DNA of 64,000 nt from Utricularia gibba (GCA_002189035.1 NEEC01000019.1:558001-622000), one strand, 5' to 3'; counted from the stretch's first letter, positions 1-12,070 are shown. The notes: generated by a model from the sequence alone, not told the origin. Numbers and translations: made by a program.

Positions 1-2129
1 AAAGAGAGAGCAGACGTCTTGTTCAACCACTGGAGACATCATGACAACACATGTACCCGTTTGAGTACCAATAGTGCTTGAGACCCAGGGAGAACAACCT
101 CATGGAAACTTTCCAGTATTACTTCCCGCTAACCGTGGACTAGCATTACGAACCATCAAGGAGGAAATCACTGCAAATCACTCAGATCGTCTCTTATGCA
201 TCATCTTTGATGGAGAAGAAGACTATTTTGCAAATCAAGGGAGTGTCATTTCAAGAAGATCTATTTTTTCACCATATGATGTTTCCTTTCTTATATTTTC
301 TGATACGTGTTCGCCTCTAATAATACTTAAAAAAAATTACACTAAAATATCCAATAATACACATAAATTAAGATAATTGTCTTAATGTAGAAAAACCTAA
401 AACTTATATTATAAACTCACAATTTGACAATTCTAATTACATTTAGATATGGAAAATGACCTAAAAGGTAGTTATAAAATAGAACTGCCTAAAACTTATA
501 TTATAAACTTAACAACATATCATTGAACTACCTTAATTTTAGATTAGTCTTAATCTTTCATCGTAAGAAAAATAGAATGCATCAATTTTTGCACAACAAA
601 CACAAAGCTCCTCGTATTCAATTTCAATCTATTGTGCTCGTATTTGTTGTATAATTGGTTGTGAATTAAACTTATAAATTTTTTTGATAGGAAAATTTGT
701 ATTTATACAACGACTTGCAAATTTTCGCTTATCAAGTACCAATTATTTTCAGGATATCAATTATGGCAATCATAGTAGTGTTGAGTGATGTTGAAATAGG
801 GAAGCTGATTTTCAAATTTGAAGAGAAGGAATTGGAGTTCAATGTAGAACATGTCATGAAGAGATTCAATTACGACAAGCTTGCACAAGATCAAGCAAAG
901 AATGAATTTGTTCAAGTGAATTTGTGGGTAATTTTTCTCCATGAAATTCAACAGATAAATCATGCACATAATGAAAAGGATGACATCTAGGGTGACATAC
1001 CAATGATGGCTCGACTAAGAAATGTCGAGCTAAACACTAAAGTGGAAATTGAACTAAATAAGTCTACATCATCGTTGAAATATGAGTTTTTACAGGATAA
1101 CTGCACTTACCCGTGCGAAACCTTTGAATGTTAATGCTTTGCTAGTAGATCTAATGCAAAGTAAAGTGGACAGAGAGAAAGCAATCGCACTGCGTTTTAG
1201 ACATCTCTGTTGCTATTCAACTGTCCAGAGATACTACGTTAGCAAGGATGAACTTGAAGTGTGGAAAGATTGTCTCCCAATAAATATTCCATTCTTTAAA
1301 AATATATGAATTATTAAAAAAAAAGAGAGATAATTGACCTCTTAATAGAAGAAAGAAGGATACAAGGATTATGCATGTCAATTGAAGGAGAGGTTGTAGC
1401 TGGATATTTTATTGCCACGAGAAACGATTAAAGAACATAATAGGGATGTTATATATTACTTTTATTATGATTGACTTTTACTGTAATAAAATTTATAAGT
1501 CACTTCTAGATAAATAATATTTGATTAATATTTATTAAAAATTAAAAAAATGAAGTTGACATAGTTTAATTTTCTCTACTTTTATAATAAAGACAATATT
1601 ACCCTTCATTATTAAATAATATTGAATATGAATGTTTTTATTTAACAAATACGTACTAAAATAAGTGAATGAATTCAAACAAAACGACTTATTTTAGTGA
1701 TGTTGAAAGCCAGGAGAAGATAATACCCTCATATAAGCACAAGTAATTTTTTGAATTCGAAAATAGTGTATAATAAATATGCTGGTGATTATAAGAATTC
1801 ATTTGGTTCGAAAATGAAAATAAATACTTTTTTCTCCTTTTAAAATCAAATTATAAGTGACTTAAAAGTAGAAAATTAAATTAATTATAAGTATCACACA
1901 AAACACTTATATAAGTTTTATTTTACTTTGATTTAGTTTAATTAACGTTGGAGTAGTGTGTTTGTGTTGAATATGCATGTTTGCTATGAAATCCCGTGTT
2001 ATTTACATCTATGCTAAGTGTGTTTAGATTTAATCTGGTTTTATTGTGTTTAGGTAGTAAATTCGCTTTAATCAAAACCCTAAATTTGATCATTTTTATT
2101 ATTTTCATGTGTTGTCTATAAAATATATA
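1..2129. other. AT-rich intergenic sequence with weak ORFs
   Basis: No gene is recognised. Three short open frames (74-376, 697-990 and 1082-1309 on the plus strand) have no clear intron structure or convincing family match. The rest is AT-rich with homopolymer runs. The stretch at 760-900 faintly resembles the end of a Ty3/gypsy protease region and is listed separately. Confidence 0.5.
760..900 (+). pseudogene. possible gypsy protease-region remnant
   Basis: The translation contains a stretch resembling the segment after the retropepsin of Ty3/gypsy polyproteins: an acidic 'VEIGKLIFKFEEKELEFNV' run followed by 'MKRF'. In intact elements this follows a 'LGRPFL' motif, which is not visible here. 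No reverse transcriptase or integrase is seen nearby. If it is a gypsy relic it is short and isolated. It may equally be chance similarity. Confidence 0.2.
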
Positions 2130-2714
2130 TTATTTTCATACAACGTTTTATTTCTTGAGTATTCAGAATCACTTCGTAAAAATCTTATTGTAATCCAGTG
2201 TATATATAAGACATATATTTATAAATTCATCGTTTTTTATGGATGAATTTGAATTTATTACTATATTTATTTTATTATTAAATATTTATGAATCTTGCTT
2301 TACAGATATTTTAATGGGATGAATTTTATTGACATGCTTATGAAAACAAAGAAAAAGAAATTGTTTTGATCACATACCAAAAAACAATCTCAAAAAATCA
2401 TTTCGATCAGATCAAAATCATCATTTTTGTACATTTTTTAATCATTATCAACTATTAAACCTTGATTATTAGATATTCGAAAATAAAATTTTTATGACAT
2501 AACACTTTACAAGATTCAGCAGAACGTGAGTACCTTTCAATGCAATTAAAATAATAAAAATATATGAAAATATCGTGTTCTAAATTATGATAATAGTGGT
2601 CTACATTAATATCATAATACGTAGATGTATTAAATGCAAATCGTTCCTTCAAGCCGTTGTGATAGTGAGCATTATTTATTTATTTATTTATTTGGATTAT
2701 TAAACCTAGGTTTA

Positions 2715-2965
2715 GGGCCAAGTACGGAGCACTCATCCATGAACCGTTGACCGGATAAACGAACCCTAACGTTAGGGACAAAAAGCGATTACCAATGACC
2801 GGTTTTCTTCCCCTGAGTTGGCATAATGTATTTGCACCATCACCATATTCAAATTTTCACTGAAACCGTACGATTATAATTTGAAATACTACGGGACAAC
2901 CGTGTTCTACGGTTCGGTAACCGAAACCGGTCCATCGTTTCGGTTCGAACCGGAGAGGGGACCCA
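2715..2965. promoter_or_regulatory. GC-richer promoter patch with CCGGTT/AACCGG motifs
   Basis: In an otherwise AT-rich promoter this patch has repeated, often inverted CCGGTT/AACCGG cores (for example 'gaccggttttcttcc' and 'ggttcgaaccggagagg'). It is conserved in the duplicate at 31090-31325. It also shares the 13-mer GGTTCGAACCGGA with the left end of the hAT-like element at 8779. It could be a cis-regulatory cluster or a small hAT-derived insertion that predates the duplication. No binding factor can be assigned. Confidence 0.35.
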
Positions 2966-3458
2966 ACAATGACCAAAACTAGTGCGAACAACCCACCAGA
3001 GTGTCCTGCCGGGTAAATCAGAAATACAGACTGCGGAGTCTCTTAAACGGCTTCCTTCATTTTTAGGTAATATAATATAATATAATATTCTCTCAAGTTT
3101 TCAAGGGACAGGAATTGTAATAAATAAAAAATAGTAATAAAAATAATTGAGAAGGGTTTTGAATTTTCAACAAACACTTTGTCTTTCTTGAGTGTCCAAT
3201 TACGCCACTGCTTTAAAGCCGGTATTTTCGAATGCTTTTTTATTATTATTTGTCTATTTTGGAAATTGCCCTGTGTTGAAAAATTCAAACACGTTGGGAA
3301 GAAAAAAAATATAATATTTTTTAATTTTGGTGATTTTGTTTTTTGAGAATTTTTTTTTATTCTAATTTGGAAGTTGGAAACCGTTGAAAAATTCAAGCGC
3401 TGGGGATGAATATTTGCGTAAGATGAATAATTGTATATATTTATTTGTTACCAGAAAA

Positions 3459-3680
3459 ATGGCTGAGAGGGCGCGAGCATCGAAACATTGGCGTGTGTTA
3501 CAGAAGAAAGTGAAGAATCGTGACGAGAAAGTGGAAAGCATTTGGATTTGCGTCTCCTTGTCTTCGTCTCCGTATGAGCTCCGAGAAGAAGAAAATGGCG
3601 AATCTGAAAGTGAAATCGCAGTTTCTCGCTACCTTCTTCCTAATACTCATGACTATTTCCGCCCTCGTTCTCTCCGCTAA
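3459..3680 (+). other. Overlapping upstream ORF of TBL copy A
   Basis: A 73-codon frame starts at an ATG in strong context (aaaATGGCT, beginning MAERARASKHW). It overlaps the TBL start codons at 3574 and 3595 in a different frame and ends at 3680. The same uORF exists in copy B at 31809-32030 with few changes. If transcription starts upstream of it, scanning ribosomes would meet it first and TBL translation would be reduced. Whether it lies in the mRNA is not shown by the sequence. Confidence 0.4.
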
Positions 3681-5124
3681 ACGCGGAACAGTCTCGAAGA
3701 ATCTCGAACTGGAGAGTCGTCATGAACAGCAGCAAGATGCAATACGCCCAGATTCCTGCGATTTGTCTTCTGGGAAATGGGTTTTGGATGAGGCGTCCCC
3801 TGTTTACGGAGAAACGGAGTGCTCCTTCATGATTGATGACTACGCTTGTGAGAAGTACGGGAGACGAGATTTCAAGTTCCGGAGATGGAAATGGCAGCCC
3901 CATGAATGCAATCTTCCGAGGTTTTGTTTTTCTTCTTGAATTTCTTCTCCCCAATTTTCATTAACCTGCGTCAAAAACAGGTTTAACGCGACAGCGCTCC
4001 TGGAGAAACTTAGAGGGAAAACGCTGATATTCGTCGGGGACTCATTGAACAAGAATCAGTGGATTTCTTTGCTTTGTTTGATTGAGTCTTCTGTTTCCAC
4101 GAAATCGATCACCAGAAGAGATAATCTCTTCACCTTCTACGCCACCGTATGCCCTCGGATTCATTCTTGTTTTTCTGGGTGGTCTTTTTATGCGAACTCT
4201 GGACCTGTTTTCGTTCAGGAATTCAATGCCACGATTGGGTTCTACTGGTCACCATTGTTGGTCGAATCAAACTGCGACAATCCCGAAACACACAGGATCA
4301 AAGATCGTGTGATACGAATCAGTTCCATCGAGAAGCATGCTAGATATTGGAGCGATGCTGACATACTCGTGTTTGATTCCTTCGCCTGGTGGCTGGAACC
4401 AACCATGACTGTCATGTAAGGCCTTCTTCTTCACGGTATACCCTGCAATTATACTGTAAAAAATGGCGACATGGCAGAACATGAACTTTAATCCATTGCT
4501 ATGAATCCCAACTTTCTTTTTGGAGAGGAATCCACTTTATTTAAATGCAGGTGGGGGTCCTTCGAGAGCCCATACTCGATCAAGAAGCGCGTCCAGATGC
4601 CGCACCGGCGGTACGAGATGGTCCTGGAGACATGGTCGCAGTGGCTCGAGATCAACATCAACCGGACCAAAACCAGGCTGTTTTTCAGGAGCCTCTCCCC
4701 GTTACACCTCTTGTCAGTTGCTGAAACTACGTGTTTTCTTTTGATAAACTGAATTTCACCTATCTTAATGGTATGCGTACTGCAGCGGCAAGAGTTGGGG
4801 CGAGCCGATGAACTGCTACAACGTGACGGAGCCGATTGGGAAGCCCGACTACTGGGGGTCATGACGGATGTGGAGATGATGAGAGCATCGAAGATGGCTG
4901 TGGATAGATTGGCCGGACGGGGACTGCGAATTGAGTACATGAACATAACGCATTTGTCGGATCTTCGGATAGACGGGCACCCTTCCATTTACCGGAAGTT
5001 TCACCAGCCGCTGTCGGAGGAGCAGATGACGGAGCCCACGAGCTACGCCGATTGCGCACACTGGTGCCTACCGGGGGTGCCGGACGTTTGGAACCAGATT
5101 CTATATTCTTATGTCATCAACTAA
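3574..5124 (+). pseudogene. TBL (DUF231) acetyltransferase-like gene, frameshifted copy A
   Basis: Trichome-birefringence-like proteins are Golgi membrane O-acetyltransferases of cell-wall polysaccharides. Exons read as 3574-3920, 3981-4146, 4219-4415, 4551-4712 and 4786-5124, all with GT-AG introns. The start is ATG 3574 or ATG 3595; only the second is kept in copy B. An N-terminal membrane anchor (FLATFFLILMTISALVL) is followed by the TBL domain (CDLSSGKWV, WKWQPHECNLPRF) and the catalytic GDS motif (FVGDSLNKNQW). In exon 5 the run at 4854-4858 has five G where copy B has six, so the frame meets a TGA at 4862-4864. The product would be about 309-316 residues and lose the last ~87, including the DxxH motif (DCAHWC), which remains in the shifted frame. 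It is probably a recent pseudogene. A homopolymer sequencing error is the main alternative. Confidence 0.85.
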
Positions 5125-5316
5125 ACTACAAACTCCAAGGATTTTGATCATCAGTCCGGCTCACGCAGTTCTCTGTTTTGCTGCTCGCCAGGGACTTTGT
5201 TCACACAAAAGAAAGAATACACTTTTTTCCAGTGAAGTTAAACCTTTTTACTGCTGCCATACAAAATGGTTCAACTTCTAAGAAGAAAGATGGGGCAAGT
5301 GAGACAAATGGCCGTT

Positions 5317-5679
5317 CTCTCTCTACTCGGTAAGATGCCCCTGTGTCTTGGGTAGGCTTGCTTTTCCTAGTTTCATGTTTTCGGCTATTAGTCTTATGTA
5401 CTCACGCATGCAGACATTTAATTCCTATTTTGTCCCTAAATTAATAAATAATGTGCAAAGTGATCAGAATATACGACCCTAGCCAAATGCGCTGTCCATT
5501 CCTAGGTCTAGATGAACTTTAAGTTCACCCCAAAACATGTGTTTACACACATTAAATTTACTAATACTAATTTTGACAATTTTAATTATTTTACTTCACC
5601 TAAATCTTTATCCTAACACTTAAAATACTATGAATATGACTAGTTTTGATACAACATCACCTTCTCCTTGAACTTGACC
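5317..5679. other. No gene seen
   Basis: AT-rich sequence between the end of the duplicated segment and the gypsy-type remnant. No open frame, RNA gene or terminal repeat is recognised. Confidence 0.5.
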
Positions 5680-7552
5680 TTAAAGGCCTCCTTCTTGGAA
5701 GTAGCATTGCCGATGGCTTTTCCCATCTCTTCCACCACCTTCTCCAACTCTACCTCGTGCCAAGTCGGTTTACCTAGGATCACCCTCAGAGAGCTCTCCT
5801 CAACCTGCACAAGTTCAATCTTGGCGTCTTGGGCACCAATAATGGCCTAGAGCTTAGAAACCTTCTCAATAAGGAATTCAACTTCCTTAAGCAAACTCCA
5901 TCCAAGAGTGAAACCCTGGAGGGTGAATGCTAACTAGCTTAGAAACTAAATGTGAACGAAATCGGAGGAATAAAGAGAAACAATACCTCCAAAATCCTGC
6001 TAAGTACCCATTTCGGTTGGAGGCTTGAAAGATTCGCGATGGCCTCTGCTAGGATTGATCGTAGTTCAGCTGGGATCGTGGTTGGTGTGCGTGTTGAACC
6101 CCTCGCCACACCGATTTGAGGCCTCGACGTGCAAGGTGTGGCTGAATTGTAGGGCAACTCTTGAATCGGAGTCTTAGTAGCCTTCGGTGAAGGCAGAATC
6201 TTCTCTTTTCCCTTCCCAATCGAGGAAGGCAGAGTCTGCTCTGAATCCTCGGAGATCCGAATCTCTCTATCCCCCTTAAAGAGATAGTTCACTTTATCGG
6301 ATTGAACCTCTAGAGAATCGGCCTGAAAAGGGGTGTTAGGGAAAAGATCAAAATTAAAAATTCAGTAGTAGTACACGGTAAAGACTAACCTACAGGTAGG
6401 GGATTTTATCTGGGTCTGGTTCCTGCACACTACGCATTTCTGCAGAGAAACATGCCAAATGGAAGTCTACAACCCCCTTCTCCTCGCCATCTTGTCAAAT
6501 GCAGGCCAAAATATGAAGATGGTGAAAAACAGGTAAAGTGTAACCCCCTTCACTTTTCTGTTTTTTGGAAGGTTTTTGGACACAAACCTTAACCCTCTTC
6601 TTTTTCTTTGGGGTTTACGGATGAGTTGAGGGCTTAGGGACAGGGTTAGAAGAGGAAGGGAATATTAGACTAGAGGGGGAGTGGGCTACTGGATTTGGAG
6701 GAATGTCAAAGGGGGATTGAAGAAGATGCTGATACTCTAACTCAGATCTAGGGGGATGATGAAATCGTGCCATTGTCTGCCCTGGCATCGATCGAGAATC
6801 ATGTAGTTTGTCAAGGAATCCCACGAAAGCATTGAGGCTCAGGATTCATATTTAATGATACACTCATCGAGCCTTCAACACACATCTCTACGAGACTTGT
6901 TTGAAGTGTGGAAACGACCGAATGGCTTTACCTTGAAAGGGTAGGAGCCTTAACCGGAAAATTCCACCTAGTTTCCAAAGGAGGAACAACCCAAATGAAG
7001 GAAGACCACTAGTTGTGGTGGGTATCTGGGGCCTTAATGATGAAATTGGGATTGTCCTCAAATCAGCGAAATTGGAAGTGGGCAAACCTATACATCGTTG
7101 GTTTAGCTTTACGAACCGCAATCTTGAAAAGTTGAAAGAAATCCACCAGGGTCATGACTAGATCCATACTTTCTGAGTAGAATAAAAATGTGGTAAAGCA
7201 AAAATCGAATTCAGGGTGAGGCAATAAAGTGGGATGGTGAACATGCGCAAAAATTGTTGCCAAGAGGATGGAGTGGAAATCGGAGGCCGCTTTCCAAATA
7301 GTCAATTGGGACAGGGAGGCTGAAGAGAGGAAGAGGTATTTCCCCTGCCCCATAGGGTATTTGGGAATCCCTAGCCCAAGTAATGATGTACTCATCCGGG
7401 ATCAAGTACTTAGATCCGATGGTAGAGATATTCAATTCACTGGACTTCCTACCCATCTTAATGTTTGGAATCGGAGTAAGGACTAGGTGTTCAAAGATGC
7501 GAAGAAGAAACCCTAATGAAAATGGGGGATTAAGCAGAGTGTTAAGTGTCAT
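5680..7552 (-). pseudogene. Gypsy-type element remnant with Transposase_28-like domain
   Basis: Read on the minus strand from 7552, a conceptual protein is spread over several frames. It begins with features of the plant 'putative gypsy type transposon' (Transposase_28-like) domain: KYLIPDEYIITW, then a GLRFPLHP motif around 7270. Later segments (7121-6888 and 6292-5939) are polar and proline-rich, as in the disordered regions of such proteins. Frames change repeatedly, so it is not functional. The same domain type occurs at 10197 and 13693. Assignment rests on the 'GLR(L/F)P(L/I)HP' signature. No protease or polymerase is seen here. Confidence 0.5.
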
Positions 7553-8770
7553 TTTTTAGTTGTTTATTATGTATTATTATATACTAATATAGTATTAAAT
7601 CGCCTAAATTAGGAGTCATATTGATAAGTATTTGATTTTATTAGAAAATTCCTATTTTTATATTTTGTATATATTTTGTTATCTTTTTTCGTGCACTCAA
7701 AATATAAGGAAGCAGACTTGGAGTGTTGTAGGAGGCTTGCAATAGACCAAACATTGACCTATCGTGCTACATGCGATTTGGGACAATTAAGTCAGAACTC
7801 CTAACTTACGGCATGTCAGAGTCTATAGCAATAATTGAGTGCTTACTTGCATGTATGGGAAAATTGGTGGTGCACGCAAGACAAAAAGAATGATGAAAGG
7901 GGAATAGAAGAAGTTAATGCACGTGGGGATTGAATTAAAAACCAACTTGAAACACTTGCTTTCGAACTTTTGATACTTATTTTTTGCACTTAGAACTTTT
8001 GGTTCTTTCTCTCCTCTAAGGGAGGAAGAACACTTTAGCTTTCCATTTTCATTTTCTGCTTTCATTGCCATTCGTGACTAAATTCTTTTAATTTCTGGAA
8101 ATAGATGAAGTTTACTTTCAAGTCTTGAGCACTAATCTTGGTTTTTTGCTGAATTCATTCTAAATTTTGCATACTTCCACGTGTCTTGTTACAGTCTTTT
8201 TGTAACGTCTCCTAGTCATGGTCCATGAATAGCAGGCTACTTCTCGCGGATTTTGATGAAGAGCAAGGTAAAGAGCACTATTTTCAACCCTATCGGTTCG
8301 AGGAAGTAGCAAATAGTTTGTGACCGAGGTACCGCGACAATGGACAGATAGTGGCCTCTTACCTGCCATTGGTCATTGGCAATAACTCGGCACACAGGTA
8401 GAATACAATTTTAAAGACAATCGATGGCATTCCTCTTGTCTTCTCAATTATTCAAGGGGGAACCACATGAGGCTATTCCCGTGGCCCCTTGTCAATTAAA
8501 GTCTAAGGGAGAGTAGGCTATTCCTTATTCCTATAACCAGCTATTCGGAAGAAATTAGTAAAAACCGAGTAAAGGATAGACAAAAGGAAGAAACAGAGTC
8601 CATTTCCTGGGAATTGCGTCCCGTAGTCAAGGTCCATTACTTGCATTGTAACTTTTATTTCTACACTTCAAAAAACTCTTTTTACAAACATGTGACAATT
8701 TGTAAAAATTTAGTACAAAACACTTTTCGTAAAACTTAACTCTATGAGATCGACACTTGTACTATGCTTT
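7553..8770. other. Non-coding, LTR-like flank interrupted by the hAT element
   Basis: No gene is recognised. The sequence continues after the hAT-like insertion at 15995. The text near 8740 ('gagatcgacacttgtac') resembles the interior of plant gypsy LTRs, so this is probably part of the older retroelement into which the hAT-like element jumped. Confidence 0.35.
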
Positions 8771-8778
8771 ATTGTGTT
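8771..8778. other. 8-bp target-site duplication, left
   Basis: ATTGTGTT immediately precedes the element and is repeated exactly at 15987-15994. Eight base pairs is the hallmark duplication length of hAT transposition. Confidence 0.85.
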
Positions 8779-8940
8779 TAGAGGTGGGTTCGAACCGGAA
8801 CTGCGGTTCAAACCGAAACCGTCGGTTCCGGTTCCGGTTCGGTTCTAAGGGATGGATGTCCGTACGGTTTCGGTTCGGTTCGGCATAATTGGAACCGTGG
8901 AACTGACGGTTCCAAACCGTGAACCGTACGGTTCGGATTT
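8779..8940. repeat. Left subterminal GGTTCGG-rich zone of hAT element
   Basis: GGTTCGG, CCGGTTC and their complements recur in both orientations across about 160 bp. The matching zone at the right end is 15780-15986. Such clusters bind transposase in hAT elements such as Ac. That role here is inferred. Confidence 0.75.
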
Positions 8941-9035
8941 AAAAATAAAAAAAATTAAAAAAATTTAGAAAAAATTAAAAAAATTTAAAAAAATTTAAAA
9001 AAATTTAAAAAAAATTTAAAAAATTTAAAAATATA
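8941..9035. repeat. A/T low-complexity repeat
   Basis: Imperfect tandem array of an aaaaaaattt-like unit of 9-11 bp just inside the left subterminal zone of the hAT-like element. Confidence 0.8.
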
Positions 9036-10002
9036 TATTATTTTTTATACTTTTCTCAGGCACACATACGAAGGAAGTGGGTGCTTGAAAAATCTTCTCA
9101 AACAGTGATGGGGTCTAAATTGATTTTCACCTTTAACAAACACCCTTTCCCAAACACACTCACAACAGATATGGGTGTCTGGAAAATGGTCTCAGGTACC
9201 CTCACGACACACTATCTTAAATTACATACACTTATTTTTCATCTTCTAGATTTCTTTTGTTCATAAATGACAATATACATCCATGGCTTTTGAGATGGAG
9301 TATTCATTGTCTTCTTTGAACCAAGCCCATGTGTATCCCACATTAACGCTACCTATGAAATAAATAATTTGATAAGAGTCCAATACATGGACGCGGATTA
9401 TATAGAAACGATGCCCATGTGTATCCTGTATTAACACTACGTATCAAATAAGTAATTTGGTAGAAATCCTACACATGAGGGAATGTGAGTGTCTGGAAAA
9501 TGGTCTAAGCGATAGACGAATATTCTTTATTTATTGAAATTAATGTATAGTAATTAGGATATATAAAATCATTTCATTTTCAAATTTTGATATTCTAATT
9601 AATGCAGCAACAAATTTTTATATTTATGAAAATTAAGAATACTTTCAAAGATTGCGCAATCCCCAAATTTCGGGTACGGGTGCCTAATTTTGCATTTCTT
9701 GTGCCAGTCGCCCACATTAGCGATTTTGGGTTCCTCAAAATTGGAGTATTAATTACACGATGGGTACGCATCGATTCAAACGAGCGGCACACACCTTGTC
9801 TGAAAACAACGGAAGCTATTATCGACAACTTACGAAAGTAGGGATATCATTGCGTGTAATCATTAGCTTATGATTTGGTGTATTAAACCAAATCCCCACG
9901 CACCCATACACAACGCTACACATCACCACCCCACTCCCCACGTTGTCAATTAAAACAACCATAATCCCCACCCATATGGTAAGAAAATTTTCTTACCTCT
10001 TT

Positions 10003-10021
10003 CCCCCCCCCCCCCCCCCCC
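10003..10021. repeat. Poly-C tract of 19
   Basis: Uninterrupted run of 19 C on the plus strand in AT-rich DNA inside the hAT-like element. Long C/G tracts can form quadruplex or i-motif structures and are prone to length error. Confidence 0.9.
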
Positions 10022-10196
10022 AGCCAAAAGCAACCGAATGCCCCACAGTCCCATCACCTACTTGTAGTGTTTTTTAAATTAAACAAGGTAAGTGATTTAT
10101 TTTCCACCATGGGTTGCTGATCTATGTTCCAAATTGAAATACCTTGTCCAGTTATTGTAGTTTGATTTTTTATACAATTCCTATGGGTGTTTGTAG

Positions 10197-11960
10197 ATGC
10201 ACATTTCTGAAAAATTGAGAACTAGGTTCTTGATACCGGGTGAATATGAGATTTGGGACAAAGAACCGGATAAGTTGATTGAGGATGAAATTCCAAACCA
10301 TGTGAGTCCAATGGGATTTGCCTTAAGCACGGAACATTTTCGTTGTGGTTTGCGCTTACCATTATTGCCCTTTTTAGAAGAAATATTAGAATGTTTAGAG
10401 ATTCTTTTATCTCATTTGACTCCAAGATCTATCTCATATATGTTGGCCTTTATTAGTATTTGTGAGGAGTTATGTCTTGAGGTGGAACTTCGCTATTTTT
10501 TTGCTGTGAATGTATGCTTTAGAACTCTAAACAAGAACCACTACACCTTAAAGGGGAAAAAAGGGTTGGTGCTAGTAAAGAATGTGAGAAGAGGATTTGA
10601 AGAATGGTGGACAAGTTTTGTTTGGATATATCCTCCAATGGAAACCAAATTTCCTCAAATTTATACTAATTCGAGCGAAGTAGGCAATGCGAAAGGTAAA
10701 TCTTGCTTTGTATTGTTAGAAGAAATATGAATAAAAATATTCCATATTTTTATTGAAATATTCTATATTTGTATTGAATGTTTTTATTGAAGATATTATG
10801 ATTGAGCGTTTTTTTTAATCTACTATTATTAAAACTATTGTTATTGAATATTTTTATTCAATACCTTTTTCGAATATTTTTACACTTATCATGTTGAATA
10901 TTCTTATTCAATATTTTTGTTGAATATATTGTTAATAAATTTACTTTTATTGTAGGATTTGATACCTTGTCCAAGAGGGATATACAAAATCTCATTCTCC
11001 TCTTCTCAAGTATGCAAAGGAGTTTTGTTGACATTTTACCACCATTTGTGGATGCACTGAGGACAAAACGCTATTGGTGTGGTGTGTTGAAAAATCCTAG
11101 AGTCTCCCAAAAGAATGAAGACTTGTCTAAGAATGAGATGACACAAGATGGGAATGATGTTGAAGGGGACGAGCTCACACATGGTCTCGATGATGTCGAT
11201 GATAGACTTGAATTTATAACAAAGGAGAATGAAGAGCTTCACTACAAGTTGAATTGGTATGAGAGTCGTTGGGTATATACCGGACCTCCTTTTAGTGCTT
11301 CTAAGCCTCAACGAAAGCTGATTATCTTGGATGTAAATGGTGTGCTAGCAGACATCGTTTACAAGGCTGGAGCGTCAAGGTCACGAATCACTTCAGATAA
11401 AATCATATATGGCCGATCAGGTACGTTAACACAATACTTAATTTTGTGTGTTATGTGCATTCACGATTTGTGAGATATCATAGGTAACTTTTCGTGCAAA
11501 TTATGCAATCTTTCTACGTCCACATGCCCGCGATTTTATTAGGTGGTGTTTAGATAATTTTGATGTAGCTTTATGCTCATCCCGTGGGGGGTACGTGTGC
11601 TGCATCTTTTTTTTTTGTTGGTATTTAGAATTGGTGCAAACACTTGCAATTGATTTATTTTGTAGGGAGCAACTACAAGCAATCACTAAATGGGTCTTTC
11701 CACCTTCATTATTCGACAAACTCATTTTCGTATGGGACCAAACCATGACAACGGACACCGGCTACGTGTTCACAACAATCCTAGCAACACGGTTTACATA
11801 AAGGAGTTGAGTCGTGTATGGGCTGTCAACAATGGATTGAACACAAGATATGACCATCACAATACCTTATTAATTGATGATTCACCTCACAAGTCAATGA
11901 AAAATCCGGTAAGTCATTTATTTTCAATTAGACAGACACTTACAAAATGTGACATTTTGA
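10197..11960 (+). pseudogene. hAT cargo gene 1: Transposase_28-like domain, coiled coil, FCP1/HAD phosphatase domain
   Basis: The first exon starts at ATG 10197 and encodes a Transposase_28-like module (FLIPGEYEIW, then CGLRLPLLPF near residue 60). After an AT-rich intron, an exon runs from 10956 (after tgtag) to 11420 (before gtacg). It holds an acidic coiled-coil stretch and HAD motif I, KLIILDVNGVLADIV. Later exons give LRPHARDFIRWCLDNFDV, KLIFVWDQ and LLIDDSPHKS, matching the FCP1-homology order with the DDSP motif. FCP1-like HAD enzymes are usually serine phosphatases with a DxDx(T/V) motif. Here the second Asp is Asn (DVN), as in plant-specific FCP1-like relatives, so activity is doubtful. 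The frame after the first HAD exon does not join cleanly and a shift is needed near 11760-11790, so it is called a pseudogene. Confidence 0.65.
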
Positions 11961-12070
11961 TTATACTGTTGAATTTATTTTAAAATAAATGAATAAATTA
12001 ATGACAATACTTACGAAACAACTTATTTATACTGTATGACGCTTATTTTGATTTTTAAATTAATTTACAG

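Larger units (their letters stand above)
2130..5316 (+). repeat. Segmental duplication, copy A (TBL gene plus flanks)
   Basis: This segment matches 30370-33659 along its length. The match covers about 1.3 kb of promoter, the whole five-exon TBL gene and about 190 bp of 3' flank. Exons are nearly identical, introns have the same lengths, and the upstream part carries several indels. Similarity ends abruptly after 'gatggggcaagtgagacaaa' near 5316. The copies are in direct orientation with about 25 kb between them, mostly transposons, so an originally closer tandem duplication is likely. Confidence 0.9.

Noticed and set aside
1082-1309. 75-codon frame with HLCCYSTVQRYYVS
   Set aside because: No domain, no intron context and no conserved neighbour. 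Not enough to call a gene.
3520-3573. Longer TBL N-terminus (TRKWKAFGF...)
   Set aside because: The extension begins at GTG in both copies and has no ATG, so it is not a plausible plant start.
4147-4218. Coding insert CPRIHSCFSGWSF... in TBL copy A
   Set aside because: It reads open but has perfect GT-AG borders and no counterpart in the family. It is an in-frame intron.
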